Source of the DNA: Tritrichomonas foetus
Lineage: Eukaryota > Parabasalia > Tritrichomonadida > Tritrichomonadidae
Assembly (NCBI GenBank): GCA_001839685.1
Contig: MLAK01000992.1
Location: 1 to 14,595, forward strand
Reading direction: 5' to 3'
Length of the DNA: 14,595 nt
Shown: positions 1 to 7,489 of the stretch, piece by piece
How the letters are laid out: every line of letters starts with the position of its first letter
Numbering within the stretch: the stretch's first letter is position 1
Position numbers and translations under genes: made by a program
The notes under the pieces: model-generated
What the model was told of the DNA's origin: nothing
What the model saw: the letters and a program-made list of their open reading frames with translations, nothing else
The model's database searches: none

Positions 1-74
1 ATCAATTTCATTTTATTTTCGTTTTTCTCTGACGTAGCCTTGAAAAATTCATGAAAAATCATTTCTGAAATCAT

Positions 75-344
75 TTATGGGTTTGGTGATGATGTCAGTG
101 CTGGGATTCGTTCTATATGTGAAATGTTTTGAATGATTTTNGTTTTCGTTTCTGGTGTTCTGTTTTTGCTCATTATCGCCCGCCAAAAGTGAGGCTCTAT
201 TTTACGACAAATATCTCTCTGATAAGACTGAGTTTCAATTATATTTCTATTAATAAATGACTGTGAAACTTTTGAAGTAATCATTTTCTTTGGTTGACGA
301 GGAGGGGTGATGAAACGGAAAAATAATAATATGTGTAATATCAT
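75..344 (-). CDS. Doubtful short hypothetical protein (89 codons)
   Basis: I do not recognise this product. The frame runs from an ATG at 344-342 to TAA at 77-75, and the stop lies in a TAAA context. A second in-frame ATG at 284-282 would give a 69-residue protein. The sequence has a hydrophobic N-terminus (about residues 2-12) followed by a basic stretch (PPRQPKK, 14-20), then a mixed polar region with FWRAIMSKNR near residues 53-62. The single ambiguous base of the window (141) falls in the third position of an ACN codon, so residue 68 is Thr whatever the base is. For: a Trp- and Pro-containing composition and no long low-complexity run. Against: short length, no known domain and no convincing initiator motif upstream. 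It could be a small trichomonad-specific gene, the end of a longer spliced gene, or chance. Confidence 0.35.
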   Translation of the reverse strand: MILHILLFFRFITPPRQPKKMITSKVSQSFINRNIIETQSYQRDICRKIEPHFWRAIMSKNRTPETKXKIIQNISHIERIPALTSSPNP

Positions 345-1730
345 CGATTTTCGCCAGAAAAGGTATATCCAGTTTCAATTATAAGAAGTTGTGATTTTGC
401 CTTTTGGGAATAAAAAAAAAAAAAAAAAAAAACGCCAAAAATTCCTTTGAAATTGAAAAAGAGGATCAATCATTAATCAACAATTTTACTTTCATTCAAA
501 TATTTCAATATATATGAATTTCTGTGCAAATTTTTTGATAGGAAATTTTGACTATTAAGGTTTTCATATCACCATCAGCCAAAATTACGGAATCTAACTT
601 ACATTCACTTACTCAATATACAAAGCAATAGGGGGAAAAATATAATTGTCAAAAAATTTCTGAAAATAGAAATTAAATTTGGATTTTCTATATTCCATTC
701 AAATTAAGTGTCCTTAAGTCTTAAATATGTCCTTAAAACGTGTTTCAACAAAGACTTATGCGTGAACTTTTCTCCTCATGAAATATAAAATAATAATCAT
801 TATCAACTAGATAATTTATTTCCTTGAATATATCTATAATAAATGAACAAAAAACATTAAAGAATATTGTTGGACCATTTATTTTACGTGATGTTTGTAA
901 AAAAAAATAAATTTATAGAAAAAAATCACTAAAAATGTCACACTAAATTAACTCAGAATTTTTTTCTGCTGACATTTTGCATATCTCAACTATGAAAACG
1001 GAAAAAACTATCATAGAAAATATTTTTTCAGTAATCATAAGTTTTAATAAACAATAATGTCAAAATTTTTATTACTAATCATATTGAATGAAAATCAATC
1101 AGATGTATCCTTTCTATCTTCGAGTAAATTGGAATTCCTAACAACTAATATTTCAAAACTTATCTGGTTGAATTTCCCAAAAACTAATTTTTCTAAAATT
1201 GTCACATGATAAGTGAAATATTGATTGGTCAAGCATGAAAAGTTTTACTGTGAACACTTTTCGTTCTTTAACTTTTTACTTTACCTTAAATACTCACGGT
1301 AAACCAGTCCAACTTAAATATTATGATATAACTATTTCTAATGAGAATATATAGATTAATCTTTAGACTATATCCGAATATTAGTTCATTCATGATCAAA
1401 ACCATGTTATACAAATGTCTATGAAACTGTATAACAATCATATAAGATCAGGGAGGCTATAACAACAACCAATGATTAAGAATATACTAATTTTGGACTA
1501 AAGTCTTTTATCACTCCGAATTAAACAATAGATCAACCTTTAGATGAAATGATGCTATTCTCTTTCTTATGGTAAGTGATAAATGTTTTTGATCATGTTT
1601 GATTCATTTTTTTCAAAAAAAAAGAGAAAAGTGTATAAATGGCAATTTTCAAATAAGTTTATATCTATTGAAAAAACGTGTGCGTAATTATTATTTAACA
1701 ATTTTTAAAAGAATTTGTTTTCACATTTGT
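345..1730. other. AT-rich intergenic region
   Basis: No reading frame of note, tRNA or rRNA signature is visible in this 1.4 kb stretch on either strand. It holds a run of 21 A residues (412-432), many short A and T runs, and a loose direct repeat of TGTCCTTAA around 709-740. It contains the 5' flank of the short minus-strand frame on its left and the 3' flank of the kinase gene on its right. Base composition is clearly more A/T-rich than the neighbouring coding regions. Confidence 0.7.
412..432. repeat. Poly(A) tract, 21 A
   Basis: An uninterrupted run of 21 A on the plus strand, preceded by GGGAAT and followed by CGCCAAAA. Similar shorter runs occur at 4137-4148 (12 A) and 7244-7260 (17 A). 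They lie in intergenic DNA, as homopolymer tracts in AT-rich protist genomes usually do. I see no retroposed gene copy ending at it. Confidence 0.85.
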
Positions 1731-3056
1731 TTACACATTTGTGAGATCATCGAATGATACAATTGAAGTTATTGCTGATCCGTTATTCATCGAGAAATTC
1801 CTGACATTCACACTTCCCAAATTTATGGCATTCTCATCGACAAAAGAATCTATTGGTGATTCTTCTGTGAAAATCATATCAAAATTAGAAACCGAATCAT
1901 CACGTGAGATGTATGGTAAAAATTCCGGATCATATCCCATTTTTGCAACTTGTGACCAAATGATACCTTTAAAATATGGATGTCGTGTAATGTCTGTTCC
2001 AATTGATCCAAGTCTTTTAGTTGGATCTTTATTTAATAAGCTTTGAATAAAGGAAGTTTCATCTTTCCCTAAAGTTGGAGGAATTCTTGGTTCTGTATTC
2101 AGAATCATATCGAATAATCTTTGCCTGTTTGCTGATCGAAAAGGAAGATGTCCAACAATCAGACGATAGGCAAGAATACCGAGTGCCCACCAATCCAATG
2201 TAAATGTTTGTGGTTCTTCCCTTAACATTTCTGGTGCTAAGTATTCATAAGTACCACAGAACGAGAATTTTTCTTCATCTGAACTATCAATTTGTCGAGC
2301 AAGTCCAAAATCAGCAAGTTTAATATGCCCTTTTAAGTCAAGAAGTATATTTTCTGGTTTTAAATCACGATAAATTATTCCTAACTTATGAACAGTTCGT
2401 AAGGCGATGATGATTTCTGCTAAATAAAGTTTGATTTGAAATGGTGACAAATTTATGTCTTTTTCTAGGTGATGTCTTAAATCACCACCAGCAATATATT
2501 CTAAAACAAAATAGAATTTTGTTGGTGTTTGAAAAGCACAAAAAAGTCGAGTAATGAATTGATGATTTGCAAGCATGAGAATATTTCTTTCTGCAACCAC
2601 TCTTGATTCACGTGCATGTTTTTTTAACTTATCTTTTCTGATTACTTTGATTGCATATAAAGCAGAAGACTTTTTTTGACGTGCAAGAAATACTTTTCCA
2701 CTTGCACCTCTTCCAATCACTCGGATTAATACAAAATCATCAATAGTTACCTTTTCCATTGAATGTTGTGTACTTAATGCACATATCCATCTTTCGCATT
2801 CGAGAACTGATGGGCATTGAAATGTGATTGGTAAAGAATCTTTAAATCTAATTTGAAAACTCGGTATTGAGGACGTACATAATGAATGCACATCGATTAT
2901 ATCTTTTAATGAATACGATTCCTCGGGTTGAGTTAATATCTCATTTGTATAAAGGGAAAGTGTATTGTCAATCAGTACAACGAACCATGTCCTATCTTTA
3001 TGAAATAAAGATGTTTTTTGCTTCAACCAGCCCCTTAGAGATACGAGAGATTCCAT
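1731..3056 (-). CDS. PH-domain AGC-family Ser/Thr protein kinase (AKT/SGK-like)
   Basis: This 441-residue kinase combines an N-terminal pleckstrin homology domain (about 7-97, opening with GWLKQ and closing with the conserved helix Trp90) with an AGC catalytic domain (about 108-363). Visible kinase elements are the glycine loop GRGASGKV (115-122), Lys137, helix C Glu156, the catalytic loop YRDLKPEN (Asp231), DFG (249-251) and APE (274-276). YRD in place of HRD is typical of AKT, SGK and S6K. The activation loop reads FSFCGTYEYLAPE, so Ser265 sits where AKT has Thr308, and Tyr270 replaces the usual Pro. The C-tail has a recognisable turn motif (FTEESPIDS, 396-404), but the hydrophobic motif is weak (VRNFSM, 418-423). 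The likely role is phosphoinositide-recruited signalling kinase at the membrane. The start is the first in-frame ATG (3056-3054); an open frame continues to 3128 but only from a TTG, and an in-frame stop lies beyond. The stop is TAAA. Family assignment is firm; the exact orthologue is not. Confidence 0.93.
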   Translation of the reverse strand: MESLVSLRGWLKQKTSLFHKDRTWFVVLIDNTLSLYTNEILTQPEESYSLKDIIDVHSLCTSSIPSFQIRFKDSLPITFQCPSVLECERWICALSTQHSMEKVTIDDFVLIRVIGRGASGKVFLARQKKSSALYAIKVIRKDKLKKHARESRVVAERNILMLANHQFITRLFCAFQTPTKFYFVLEYIAGGDLRHHLEKDINLSPFQIKLYLAEIIIALRTVHKLGIIYRDLKPENILLDLKGHIKLADFGLARQIDSSDEEKFSFCGTYEYLAPEMLREEPQTFTLDWWALGILAYRLIVGHLPFRSANRQRLFDMILNTEPRIPPTLGKDETSFIQSLLNKDPTKRLGSIGTDITRHPYFKGIIWSQVAKMGYDPEFLPYISRDDSVSNFDMIFTEESPIDSFVDENAINLGSVNVRNFSMNNGSAITSIVSFDDLTNV

Positions 3057-3277
3057 GTTTTGTATATGTAACTTTTTGGCTAATTTTTGTATAAAATTTT
3101 CAATGTTTGATAAAATCTGGGTATTCAAAATTTCTATATGACTATGAATAATAAACCTTTTTATTGAATTAATATGTAAGAGTTATTTATTCAAATATGA
3201 TTTTATTCTTTTTTTGAGAGTATTTGAATTACCACGAATTTGACAAATTTCTGATTGTTTACATCATCATTTTGTGA

Positions 3278-3369
3278 AAACGATGATATTTGTGTGAAGT
3301 AAACGATATCCAATTGTAACGATAAATAACCTTTTTAAATACTTATCTAGCTGTTAATTATCCGACGAT
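3278..3369 (+). promoter_or_regulatory. Cluster of four Myb-type ACGAT sites upstream of the kinase
   Basis: AAACGAT at 3278-3284, AAACGAT at 3301-3307, TAACGATA at 3317-3324 and GACGAT at 3364-3369 all lie on the plus strand, 222-313 bases upstream of the kinase ATG. TAACGATA matches, as I recall it, the Myb recognition element (MRE-1/MRE-2r) described in the Trichomonas vaginalis ap65-1 promoter, whose core is NACGAT. Four same-strand copies of this five-base core in 92 bp are well above what AT-rich sequence should give. A regulatory role for the kinase gene is inference. Confidence 0.45.
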
Positions 3370-3393
3370 TTTTCTGATCAGAAAAAAGGTTAT
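3326..3393. repeat. Inverted repeat (11 bp arms) enclosing an 18 bp palindrome
   Basis: ATAACCTTTTT (3326-3336) is repeated in reverse complement as AAAAAGGTTAT (3383-3393). The right arm overlaps a perfect 18 bp palindrome, TTTTTCTGATCAGAAAAA, at 3369-3386. The two alternative pairings compete for the same A-run. It sits just kinase-distal to the ACGAT cluster. Function is unknown, and chance in A/T-rich DNA is possible. Confidence 0.6.
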
Positions 3394-4151
3394 CAAACTG
3401 TAACAGAATCACTGTGATGATATACGCATAAGCTTTCACTATTCATTTCTGATTTTGACATCAATCTATAACTTTGTGGAATAATATTATTCTTTCTATG
3501 TGAATTGGTTGACTGAAGCCAATATCCAAATGAAGTTATCATTTAATTTTGTACTTTAAGTAGTAAATATCAGAGCCCTTTATAAGATAATTTGAAGTCG
3601 CTAACGAATTCATTATGTTCTATATTGAGTTTTAAGTGTTGTTGATGGTCAAATGTTTCACTTAATTTCATATCTAATTACTCAGTTCAATAAAACGCAG
3701 AGAAATGTTAATTATTTTTGATTTATTTAAATTATAATTGTTTTTTGTTATAAATTATAAACCACACATGAAAAAGACTACTCGCCTAATAATATGGACT
3801 TTGGGCTTAACTTTTGGTCGTAATGCAGAATGATAATTATTATAATTTGGTTTCCTCTAATCGCGTGATGTCGACCTTCATATAATATATTTCAATGTTA
3901 AACCTCTTATGTGAACATATTGGTGATCACTTCTTTTTGGATCATGATCAAATAATTTTCTTTCACGAATAAAGCAGAGACTTCACATAAATGAACGATT
4001 ATTTACAATAAATTGATACACATTAATTTTTTTAGAAATGATCAAAAAATGAATCAAACCAAATAAAAAAAAGAAAAAATAATAATTTTATATCTTTACA
4101 AAAATTAAAAACAATTCTAAATCATGTCATCTACATAAAAAAAAAAAACAA

Positions 4152-5375
4152 TTACTCGCTTTCTTCACAGCCTGAAAGCTTCCGAACAAAATTATCAATT
4201 CTTGATGTCTGTTTGAGGGGTTTTGCTACGCATGGTTTGCAAATATTAGCTGATGTATAAAAACTTCCAGTCAAAGAGTTTTGGCGTGACTGGAATACAG
4301 AAATACTCCTACGTCTTGCATTATGCGTATAAGCCGATGAAGCTTTGAGGAGGTTCATACAAAGACTATCATTCATTCCTTTTGGATGATTTCGAACTGG
4401 CAACACGTCAACAAATCTGGCTTTACTACGTTCAATAAAAGTAAGTGGTGATAAAATTTCGATTTTGATTGATTCATCTTCTGCTATATAAATAAAACCC
4501 GCAGAATTTAATTTATCTGAGTAATTAGAGCTAGAAAAGACAGTTATAATTTGTCCTCCAGCAACACGTGAAACTCCGTATTGAACGCATTGATGGCCTC
4601 GAATGATCTTCGAAATATTGTTTGCTTTGCAAAAGCCATGAATCGCTAAACGGCCAAAAACTACACCAGTTCCGCGTGGACTATCATTAAATTCGACAAA
4701 ATCATTCGATGGATCTGACCAAACTAATTGTGTAACAGTTTCACTTTCTTCATAATTAAATGTAGGAATTTTTACTTGTTCGATATCGTCAAGCGTTAAA
4801 ACATTTGGCCCTAAACCGCCATGTAAACATAAAATGCCCTCTGGAAGCAATGCCGCAAAAGGTAAATAATCAAATACTAATGTTGACAATGATTCATAAG
4901 TCATGTCATTATTAAACTGGGCGAACAATTCTGCTTTAAAACCATAAATTGAATTAACCGATGAAAATTCGTGGTTTCCACGCAATAAAAAAAATTGATT
5001 TGGATATTTGATACATAAAGTACATAATAGAATAACAACTTCAAGCGAATATTGTCCACGATCAACATAATCACCTAGAAAGAGAATTTTTTGGTCCAGA
5101 AAGTTATCGATTGATGTCAAAATTCGAAGTAAATCATGAAAGTTTCCGTGAATGTCGCCAACAACGTAAACAGGGAGAGATATGTGAATTAAAGGCCCAG
5201 AACGGCGAATAGTTTGGTGCATTCTTCGGAAAAGTAGTTCGATCTGTTTTTGCGAAAATTGAGGTAATGGATATCGCTCTGTGCCAACTGTGGGAACCTC
5301 CTCAAGTGGCATAATCAAAAGAGGATAAAAGCTATGGAAAAAATGATCAGCAACACTGTCATCATCTAAAGCCAT
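4152..5375 (-). CDS. PPP-family Ser/Thr protein phosphatase with C-terminal extension
   Basis: A 407-residue metallophosphatase of the PP1/PP2A/calcineurin superfamily. It hydrolyses phosphoserine and phosphothreonine esters using a two-metal centre. All catalytic signatures are present: GDIHGN (73-78; Asp74, His76), GDYVDRG (101-107; Asp102), LRGNHE (131-136; Asn134, His135), HGG (His185) and RGH (His261). The core spans about 40-310. The following ~95 residues form a basic, Ser-rich tail with RRRSIS (354-359), a consensus for basophilic kinases. It lacks the PP2A-type C-terminal DYFL. The usual SAPNYC loop reads SSSNYS (281-286), so the Cys that microcystin alkylates in PP1 is Ser here. The start ATG is at 5375-5373; a second ATG at residue 22 would leave the core intact. 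The upstream kinase is on the same strand, but the 1.1 kb between them argues for separate transcription. Subfamily is uncertain; it may be one of the expanded parabasalid PPP set. Confidence 0.93.
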   Translation of the reverse strand: MALDDDSVADHFFHSFYPLLIMPLEEVPTVGTERYPLPQFSQKQIELLFRRMHQTIRRSGPLIHISLPVYVVGDIHGNFHDLLRILTSIDNFLDQKILFLGDYVDRGQYSLEVVILLCTLCIKYPNQFFLLRGNHEFSSVNSIYGFKAELFAQFNNDMTYESLSTLVFDYLPFAALLPEGILCLHGGLGPNVLTLDDIEQVKIPTFNYEESETVTQLVWSDPSNDFVEFNDSPRGTGVVFGRLAIHGFCKANNISKIIRGHQCVQYGVSRVAGGQIITVFSSSNYSDKLNSAGFIYIAEDESIKIEILSPLTFIERSKARFVDVLPVRNHPKGMNDSLCMNLLKASSAYTHNARRRSISVFQSRQNSLTGSFYTSANICKPCVAKPLKQTSRIDNFVRKLSGCEESE

Positions 5376-6567
5376 TTTCTGAAAAATGCTTGAAGTTCTT
5401 GAGATAATTACATGGTTTATGTAAAGAAAAATTCAATTTCTTTCTTAGGATTATAATACAATAAAATAAAATTCAGAACTTTGTAATCAACGAAACCATT
5501 TCAATGGAAGTCAAGAACTTTTTCATAATGGGATCTTCAATTTTTTGAGTGATATTTATCTGAAATAAATCACCCATAACCAGAGGAATCCAACGTATCC
5601 AAACATTTGTATACAATTTTACTTACAGAAAACACTAGGGAAAATGCATAATATATATCGAATGTTGTATAGTGCGATACAATGATTTCAATATAATTAT
5701 TGTGTGAATTCAAAAATTAAAAAGATTGCAAAGAATCTTTTCACATCAATAAGGCGCTTCAGAATAATTCCAAAATATTCTGTTGTTTTGAATATATCAA
5801 TTTGAAAAGAAACAAAATCGTTTAAAAAAACATATTGCATCATGATAGAATTATGGATTTGAGAGATGAATATTAAATTTGGAATAACTTAATATCATAC
5901 TAAAAAATTGAAATGTTCAATTTTTTTTCTGAGGCATATTGAAAATTCTGAAAAATTCGAATAACAACTCATTGTTATGAGTTATCTTAATATCCCAAAC
6001 ATTTATAATGATCCTGTTTCATGCATTATAATTATAATAAATGGTTCCGTGTTAGGAGATAATTACACCTTAAATTCTCTTCAATAGCAAAAATTACGGA
6101 AATTCATTTCTCTTCACTTTTTTCTAAAAAGGCATATTTTCTCATAAATGTTTATACATCGCATTTGTTTATCATATGCGGATGTGGTAAAATCTCAGTC
6201 AATTTTTTATGAATATAATTGGTCATTTAATCAATGCGGAATCTCCCATTCATGGATTTCGTGGAAAATTTTACAGTAAAAATTCTAACTTTTCACAGAA
6301 ATCCTTGAAATTTGTCATAGATACCTCTCAAGCTTAATAGTAAACAAATGAGTAATAATAAAGATATTTGTAAAATTACCGATAAATACTTCCCACAGTT
6401 TTTCGTATAGGTTAAAGTTAGAAATTCACTAAAATTCTAATAATTAGATTCCATATAATTTTGTTTCTACAAAATCATACCTGAAGCAAATCTGGTTTTT
6501 CTCAAATAAATAACTTTTGCTTCATGTTGGAACACCATTCAAAAAGTGGAAAAAATAATTCAATTAA
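5376..6567. other. Divergent intergenic region
   Basis: This 1.2 kb region holds the 5' flanks of the minus-strand phosphatase and the plus-strand small basic protein. I see no coding frame, tRNA or long repeat. Small structures include an imperfect hairpin near 5549-5573 (GTGAT and ATCAC arms), TTGTAT/ATACAA arms around 5665-5682 with a 6-base loop, and one ATCGT (ACGAT on the minus strand) near 5817-5821. None is strong enough to call as a regulatory element alone. Confidence 0.65.
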
Positions 6568-6969
6568 ATGTCTAAAAATCGACATCATTCTCTTAAAGTA
6601 AGCGAAGAACAAGGAAACAGCCAAGATATTTTGAATCGCCTTCGAGTTCTTCTCCAAATTGTTGAAACAAACTCCGAATCAATGAAAGAAACCGTCAAAT
6701 ACGATATTTTTAATTTTTCAAATACTGCTCGAATGTCAAAAAGTCCAACCCCAATGAAAAAAGCGCCAAGAAAAAACCGACGTGCAGCCAAAGTGATGAA
6801 AAAAAGATTTAATCAAAGAATTGATCCCCTTGTGCAAATTGAGACAAAAGTACCGTTTTCGCCAAATATTTCTCCAATTCGACGGCGCGCTTCATCCGTT
6901 CAGAGGAAAAGGAATAACTCTAACCACAAATCTTGTTATTCCCGAATGTCGTTTTCAGAAATCCTGTAA
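6568..6969 (+). CDS. Small, very basic Ser/Arg/Lys-rich hypothetical protein
   Basis: I do not recognise this 133-residue protein. Residues 18-45 could form a short amphipathic helix (DILNRLRVLLQIVE). Residues 54-82 are strongly basic (KKAPRKNRRAAKVMKKR, 64-80), like a nuclear localisation or nucleic-acid-binding segment. The rest is disordered in character, with proline-directed sites (SP at 59 and 98, TP at 61, SP at 102) and a basophilic kinase consensus RRRASS (105-110). It ends at TAA followed directly by A (TAAA). Upstream is a short A-rich leader (AATTCAATTAA) before the ATG. Many C-ending codons and balanced composition against an A/T-rich background support a real gene. It might be a nuclear, chromatin- or RNA-associated phosphoprotein; this is inference only. 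Confidence 0.6.
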   Translation: MSKNRHHSLKVSEEQGNSQDILNRLRVLLQIVETNSESMKETVKYDIFNFSNTARMSKSPTPMKKAPRKNRRAAKVMKKRFNQRIDPLVQIETKVPFSPNISPIRRRASSVQRKRNNSNHKSCYSRMSFSEIL

Positions 6970-7076
6970 AAATGCGAATCTGTCTGATAAAAGATAATTT
7001 TAAATAATATAAAAATATGCCAATATGAAGACAGAATAGATTTTAATTATATCTATATTGGTCAGATTCATTATTA

Positions 7077-7106
7077 GTTAACAAACTAATTGTTAACAAA
7101 TTAATT
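7077..7106. repeat. Tandem duplication of a 15-mer with GTTAAC
   Basis: GTTAACAAACTAATT (7077-7091) is followed directly by GTTAACAAATTAATT (7092-7106), with one mismatch. Each unit starts with the palindrome GTTAAC. The related string GTTAACTAATTT occurs at about 13819-13830 in the other promoter region of the window. The meaning is unknown. Confidence 0.7.
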
Positions 7107-7122
7107 TGATTTTTGGTCAGAA

Positions 7123-7140
7123 AGAAAATGATCATTTTCT
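7123..7140. repeat. 18 bp perfect palindrome centred on TGATCA
   Basis: AGAAAATGATCATTTTCT is its own reverse complement. It lies about 350 bases upstream of the Rab-GAP ATG. The other 18 bp palindrome of the window (3369-3386) has the same TGATCA centre but different flanks. Confidence 0.8.
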
Positions 7141-7489
7141 CTTCATGACAAGCAATAACACACTGACAAAATCGGTTCATCTGGTTTTCTCAATAGAATC
7201 TATAGCGTTGAGTTATCGATATTAATAATCTTGAATTCATTACAAAAAAAAAAAAAAAAACAATTCACTTTGCATTTTAGAAAAATGCCATCTTTTTTTT
7301 TTCTTAACAAAAAAGTTTTATCGTTTAGATTTTCTTTTCAAAAGTCTAATCAATAGCTAAAATATTGTTTCACTGTATAATTGTCCCTTCACCATATTTT
7401 CTTTACACTACAATCACATATTTCTAAAGATATTTGGTCTGAATCACAATTTTCAATTGATTCAATGATCGAATTATTTTTTCCACACC

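Larger units (their letters stand above)
3057..4151. other. Intergenic region: kinase 5' flank and phosphatase 3' flank
   Basis: This 1.1 kb region separates two minus-strand genes, so its left part is the kinase promoter region and its right end the phosphatase 3' region. No coding frame or structural RNA is evident. It holds four ACGAT motifs in 92 bp (3278-3369), an 18 bp perfect palindrome (3369-3386), an 11 bp inverted repeat (3326-3336 with 3383-3393) and a 12-A run (4137-4148) immediately 3' of the phosphatase stop. A further ACGAT is at 3995-3999. Confidence 0.7.
6970..7489. other. Intergenic region upstream of the Rab-GAP gene
   Basis: This 520-base stretch lies between two plus-strand genes. 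It contains a tandem 15-mer pair (7077-7106), an 18 bp palindrome (7123-7140), a 17-A run (7244-7260) and an ATCGT site (7320-7324). No coding frame or RNA gene is visible. A TCACA at 7444-7448 fits the loose trichomonad initiator consensus TCAYW, but at 41 bases from the ATG it is further away than usual, so I do not call it. Confidence 0.65.

Noticed and set aside
412..432. Poly(A) tail of a retroposed element or processed pseudogene
   Set aside because: No gene-like sequence ends at the tract on the plus strand and no target-site duplication is visible. Comparable A-runs are scattered through the other spacers.
1741..2046. 101-codon plus-strand frame opposite the kinase C-terminus
   Set aside because: It overlaps confidently coding sequence in antisense and shows no recognisable protein features.
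3057..3128. N-terminal extension of the kinase by 24 codons
   Set aside because: The open frame reaches 3128 but begins at TTG; no in-frame ATG occurs before a stop at 3185-3183, and the PH domain starts normally just after the ATG at 3056.
4381..4420. tRNA-like GTTCGAAATC on the minus strand
   Set aside because: It is the only TΨC-like string noticed, but no acceptor or anticodon arms pair around it and it lies inside the phosphatase gene.
1731..5375. Kinase-phosphatase pair as a co-transcribed regulatory unit
   Set aside because: They share a strand, but 1.1 kb of promoter-like AT-rich DNA separates them and trichomonad genes are generally transcribed singly.
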